A DNA stretch of 64,000 nucleotides, taken from positions 1 to 64,000 of the forward strand of contig CAKQWJ010000004.1 of NCBI GenBank assembly GCA_934278925.1. The letters run 5' to 3'. The notes below the pieces were generated by a model, which saw nothing but the letters and a program-made list of their open reading frames with translations, had not been told where the DNA came from and did not search any database. The stretch is from an uncultured Clostridia bacterium (GTDB lineage Bacteria; Bacillota; Clostridia; Peptostreptococcales; Anaerovoracaceae). Position numbers and translations under genes: made by a program. This document shows, in pieces, positions 62,127-64,000 of the stretch; within the stretch, counting starts at the first letter, position 1, and each line of letters opens with the position of its first letter.

Positions 62127-62618
62127 ATGGCTTTACTCAAATTGCTCGGAGTGCTAATCGTAATCGTTGGATTTGCATTGAAACTCGATTCCATTCTGAT
62201 CGTAGTTGTTGCTGCTATCGTAACCGCATTTTCCGGAGGTCTGGGTATCACCGGGCTTCTGGAAACGCTGGGAACATCTTTCGTTGCGAACCGGAGCATG
62301 GCGATTTTCATTCTCATCATGCTGGTAACCGGAACGCTGGAGAGAAACGGACTCAAGAATGCGGCGGCCAGCCTGATCGGAAGACTGAAGAATGCAACCG
62401 CCGGAAAGGTTATCGCAGCTTACGGCCTGATGAGAGGTGTTTTTGCACTCCCTTGCGGATACTGCGGAACACTTTGCACACCGATGGCTGCAAACTTCAA
62501 CATCGTTCCGGTAGCGATGCTGGATATGAAGGACAGATTCGGAGTAATCAAGAACCAGGTTCTTCCTGCTGTTCTCTTGCTCGCATTCATGATTACTTAT
62601 ATGATTCTGTTCAAGTAA
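62127..62618 (+). CDS. short DUF969/DUF979-like membrane protein
   Basis: The 163-residue protein starts like DUF969 (LLKLLGVLIVIVGFALKLDSI, then FVANRSMAIFILIML and LERNGLKNAA). It ends like DUF979 (GYCGTLCTPMAANFNIVPVAMLDMKDRFGVIKNQ). Both families are normally separate, longer proteins encoded side by side near pcp, from memory. Here one short frame appears to join an N-terminal part of the first to the end of the second at about residue 107-110. It has four or five helices. It may still transport a peptide or amino acid, or be a remnant. An AAGGAGG site precedes the ATG. Confidence 0.7.
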   Translation: MALLKLLGVLIVIVGFALKLDSILIVVVAAIVTAFSGGLGITGLLETLGTSFVANRSMAIFILIMLVTGTLERNGLKNAAASLIGRLKNATAGKVIAAYGLMRGVFALPCGYCGTLCTPMAANFNIVPVAMLDMKDRFGVIKNQVLPAVLLLAFMITYMILFK

Positions 62619-62625
62619 TTGAATT

Positions 62626-63633
62626 ATGAGTTACGATATACAGGAAGTGCTGAAGATTTGTGAAGGTGCCGATATCATTGCGAGAAAATGGCTCCATCTC
62701 CGGCGAAGAGAGAAGTGCGTTATCGTGACGACCACAACGCATCTCGAAGAAGGCCAGATTATGAAGCAGCGTTTTCAGAGAGTGAACAACCACGTTGACT
62801 TCATGGTGATGGAAGAAACGGGGAAGAAGATTGGAGAATTCTTTGATAAGAATGAAACGGTATTCGATAATTACGATGTAATCGTCGGAGCAACCGATTA
62901 CTCCATCGTAACGACTGTAGCAGTGAAAAGGGCAATCGGAAGGGGCAGCAAGTTTCTGTCCCTTCCGCTCTCGACAAACAACGGCAAGGCGATGCTCGGA
63001 TTCGACTTCATCCGAATGGATACGAAGAAGAGCAAGCTGATGGCAAAGGTCATAAAAAAATACATCGACGATGCGCAGTCGGTACGTGTAACCACCAAGC
63101 TTGGAACAAATCTGGTATTCATGAAGAGGGGGCGGCCGGCCGGATTCTTTAATGGGGACGTCCGGGACGGATACGGATTCTCCTCCGCCTCGATTGAACT
63201 GTATGTTCCGATTGAGGAGACAAAAACCAACGGGATTCTCATGCTGGACGGTTCACTTGGATATGCAGGCGCCGTAAAGAAGCCGTTCCGAGTGGAAATC
63301 AAGGATGGCAGAATTACAAGCATTGAGGATTCGGAAGATGGCAAACGTCTGAAAGAATACATTGAGAGCTTCGGCGATGAAAGAATGTATATAACTGCAG
63401 AACTTGGAATCGGTCTGAATTCCCTGTCCAATTGTGTCGGAAACTGCTATATCGAAGATGAATCCGCATATGGAACATTCCACATCGGATTCGGCAGGAA
63501 CATCGCACTGGGCGGCATCCAGGAGGCAAGCGGTCATTACGACCTGGTTACGTATAACGCAGATATCTTTGCGGATAATCGAATCATCATTAAAGATGGA
63601 AGAGTAACTGTTCCGGAGCCGCAAGTATATTAA
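62626..63633 (+). CDS. aminopeptidase-like protein (M29/NicX-like superfamily)
   Basis: The 335-residue protein resembles leucyl aminopeptidase-like proteins of the COG2309/NicX type: KICEGADIIARKWLHLRRREKCVIVTT at the start and LGIGLNSLSNCVGNCYIEDESAYGTFHIGFGRNIALGG toward the end, where family members bind metal with Glu, His and Asp. The ATG lies eight bases after the membrane protein stop, without an obvious Shine-Dalgarno. In this operon it probably cleaves short peptides or amino-acid amides. Confidence 0.75.
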   Translation: MSYDIQEVLKICEGADIIARKWLHLRRREKCVIVTTTTHLEEGQIMKQRFQRVNNHVDFMVMEETGKKIGEFFDKNETVFDNYDVIVGATDYSIVTTVAVKRAIGRGSKFLSLPLSTNNGKAMLGFDFIRMDTKKSKLMAKVIKKYIDDAQSVRVTTKLGTNLVFMKRGRPAGFFNGDVRDGYGFSSASIELYVPIEETKTNGILMLDGSLGYAGAVKKPFRVEIKDGRITSIEDSEDGKRLKEYIESFGDERMYITAELGIGLNSLSNCVGNCYIEDESAYGTFHIGFGRNIALGGIQEASGHYDLVTYNADIFADNRIIIKDGRVTVPEPQVY

Positions 63634-63647
63634 AAAGGAGATCGAAA

Positions 63648-64000
63648 ATGAAATTACTCATAACGGGATTTGACCCATTCGGCGGAGCAACGATCAATCC
63701 GGCCTATGAAGCCGTAAAGCTGCTTCCGGATGTAATCGATGGATGTGATATTATCAAACTCGAGGTACCGACCGTTTTCGTACAGGACGGCGTTGCGATG
63801 GAAAAAGCCGTAGAAGAGCATCATCCGGATATTGTCCTCTGCGTAGGACAGGCGGGCGGACGCTCGAACATGACCGTTGAGAAAATCGCTGTAAATCTCA
63901 TGGATGCAAGAATTCCGGATAACCGGAATCAGCAGCCGCTGGATCAGGCCATTGCAGAGGACGGAGAGAATGCATACTTTGCGAAGCTCCCGGTCAAGGC
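63648..64000 (+). CDS. pcp: pyroglutamyl-peptidase I, 3' end cut by window
   Basis: Pcp removes N-terminal pyroglutamate. The visible part begins MKLLITGFDPFGGATINPAYEA, the family's signature start, and includes LEVPTVFVQDG and VLCVGQAGGR. The catalytic Cys/His come later and lie outside the window. An AAAAAGGAG site precedes the ATG. Confidence 0.92.
   Translation, partial: MKLLITGFDPFGGATINPAYEAVKLLPDVIDGCDIIKLEVPTVFVQDGVAMEKAVEEHHPDIVLCVGQAGGRSNMTVEKIAVNLMDARIPDNRNQQPLDQAIAEDGENAYFAKLPVK

Overview
The window reads as chromosomal DNA of a Gram-positive obligate anaerobe of class Clostridia. The pointers are a butyrate kinase, a single-chain 1235-residue clostridial-type PurL, an OFA-type transporter, a clostridial-style tRNA-Thr/tuf unit, GGAGG ribosome binding sites and many extended -10 (TGnTATAAT) promoters. 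A butyrate producer near Eubacteriales Family XIII (Anaerovoracaceae) is my guess from gene content only.

Layout. 0-4.6 kb holds surface and exported proteins: a 5'-cut beta-propeller-like ORF, a small lipoprotein, a reverse-strand leucine-rich-repeat surface protein and a membrane-anchored nuclease. 4.6-9.2 kb is a complete riboflavin operon (FMN riboswitch with terminator, ribD-ribE-ribBA-ribH) that ends with a HAD phosphatase. 9.2-10.5 kb has no recognisable gene; it is filled with interrupted palindromes that fall into arm families, the last a tandem 85-87 bp array. 10.6-14.0 kb is a lactococcin 972-type bacteriocin cluster (precursor, 7-TM immunity/permease protein, ABC ATPase). It is followed by an ECF sigma factor / membrane protein / ABC transporter module (14.1-17.5 kb).

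17.8-20.4 kb holds a Gx-transporter protein, a NusG-domain-II protein, ApbE and an ECF S component, a set linked to extracellular flavinylation and electron transfer, which fits the rib operon upstream. 20.5-27.5 kb holds a MocR regulator without its PLP lysine, BirA, a SurE-isochorismatase fusion, a B3/B4-domain protein, an OFA transporter and a LysR regulator. 27.6-34.8 kb is purE-M-N-D-L, followed by buk. 36.2-37.6 kb is tRNA-Thr plus tuf, then cdd.

38.2-50.4 kb is mainly a long forward gene train for envelope and division functions (AI-2E transporter, ftsE-ftsX, M23 hydrolase, recJ, S41 protease, PPTase, recX, phosphoesterase, pdp, lipid kinase, DD-carboxypeptidase). It closes with two 86-bp repeats that have the same palindromic arms as the 10.2-10.5 kb array. 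50.7-55.4 kb holds pncB, a small membrane protein, a pseudouridine synthase, lepB, smpB and ssrA (tmRNA), whose 3' end is duplicated in a 117-bp direct repeat. 55.4-57.5 kb is an AgrC/AgrA-like two-component pair. From 58.0 kb to the edge, a TetR regulator is divergent from a peptide-degradation operon: a very large M14 peptidase, a shortened DUF969/DUF979-like membrane protein, an aminopeptidase-like protein and pyroglutamyl peptidase (cut by the window edge).

The strongest candidates for new biology are the palindrome arrays shared between two loci, the lactococcin 972-type cluster beside them, the lysine-less MocR protein, the SurE-isochorismatase fusion and the duplicated tmRNA 3' end. 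All family names come from reading the translated sequences; no database search was run.
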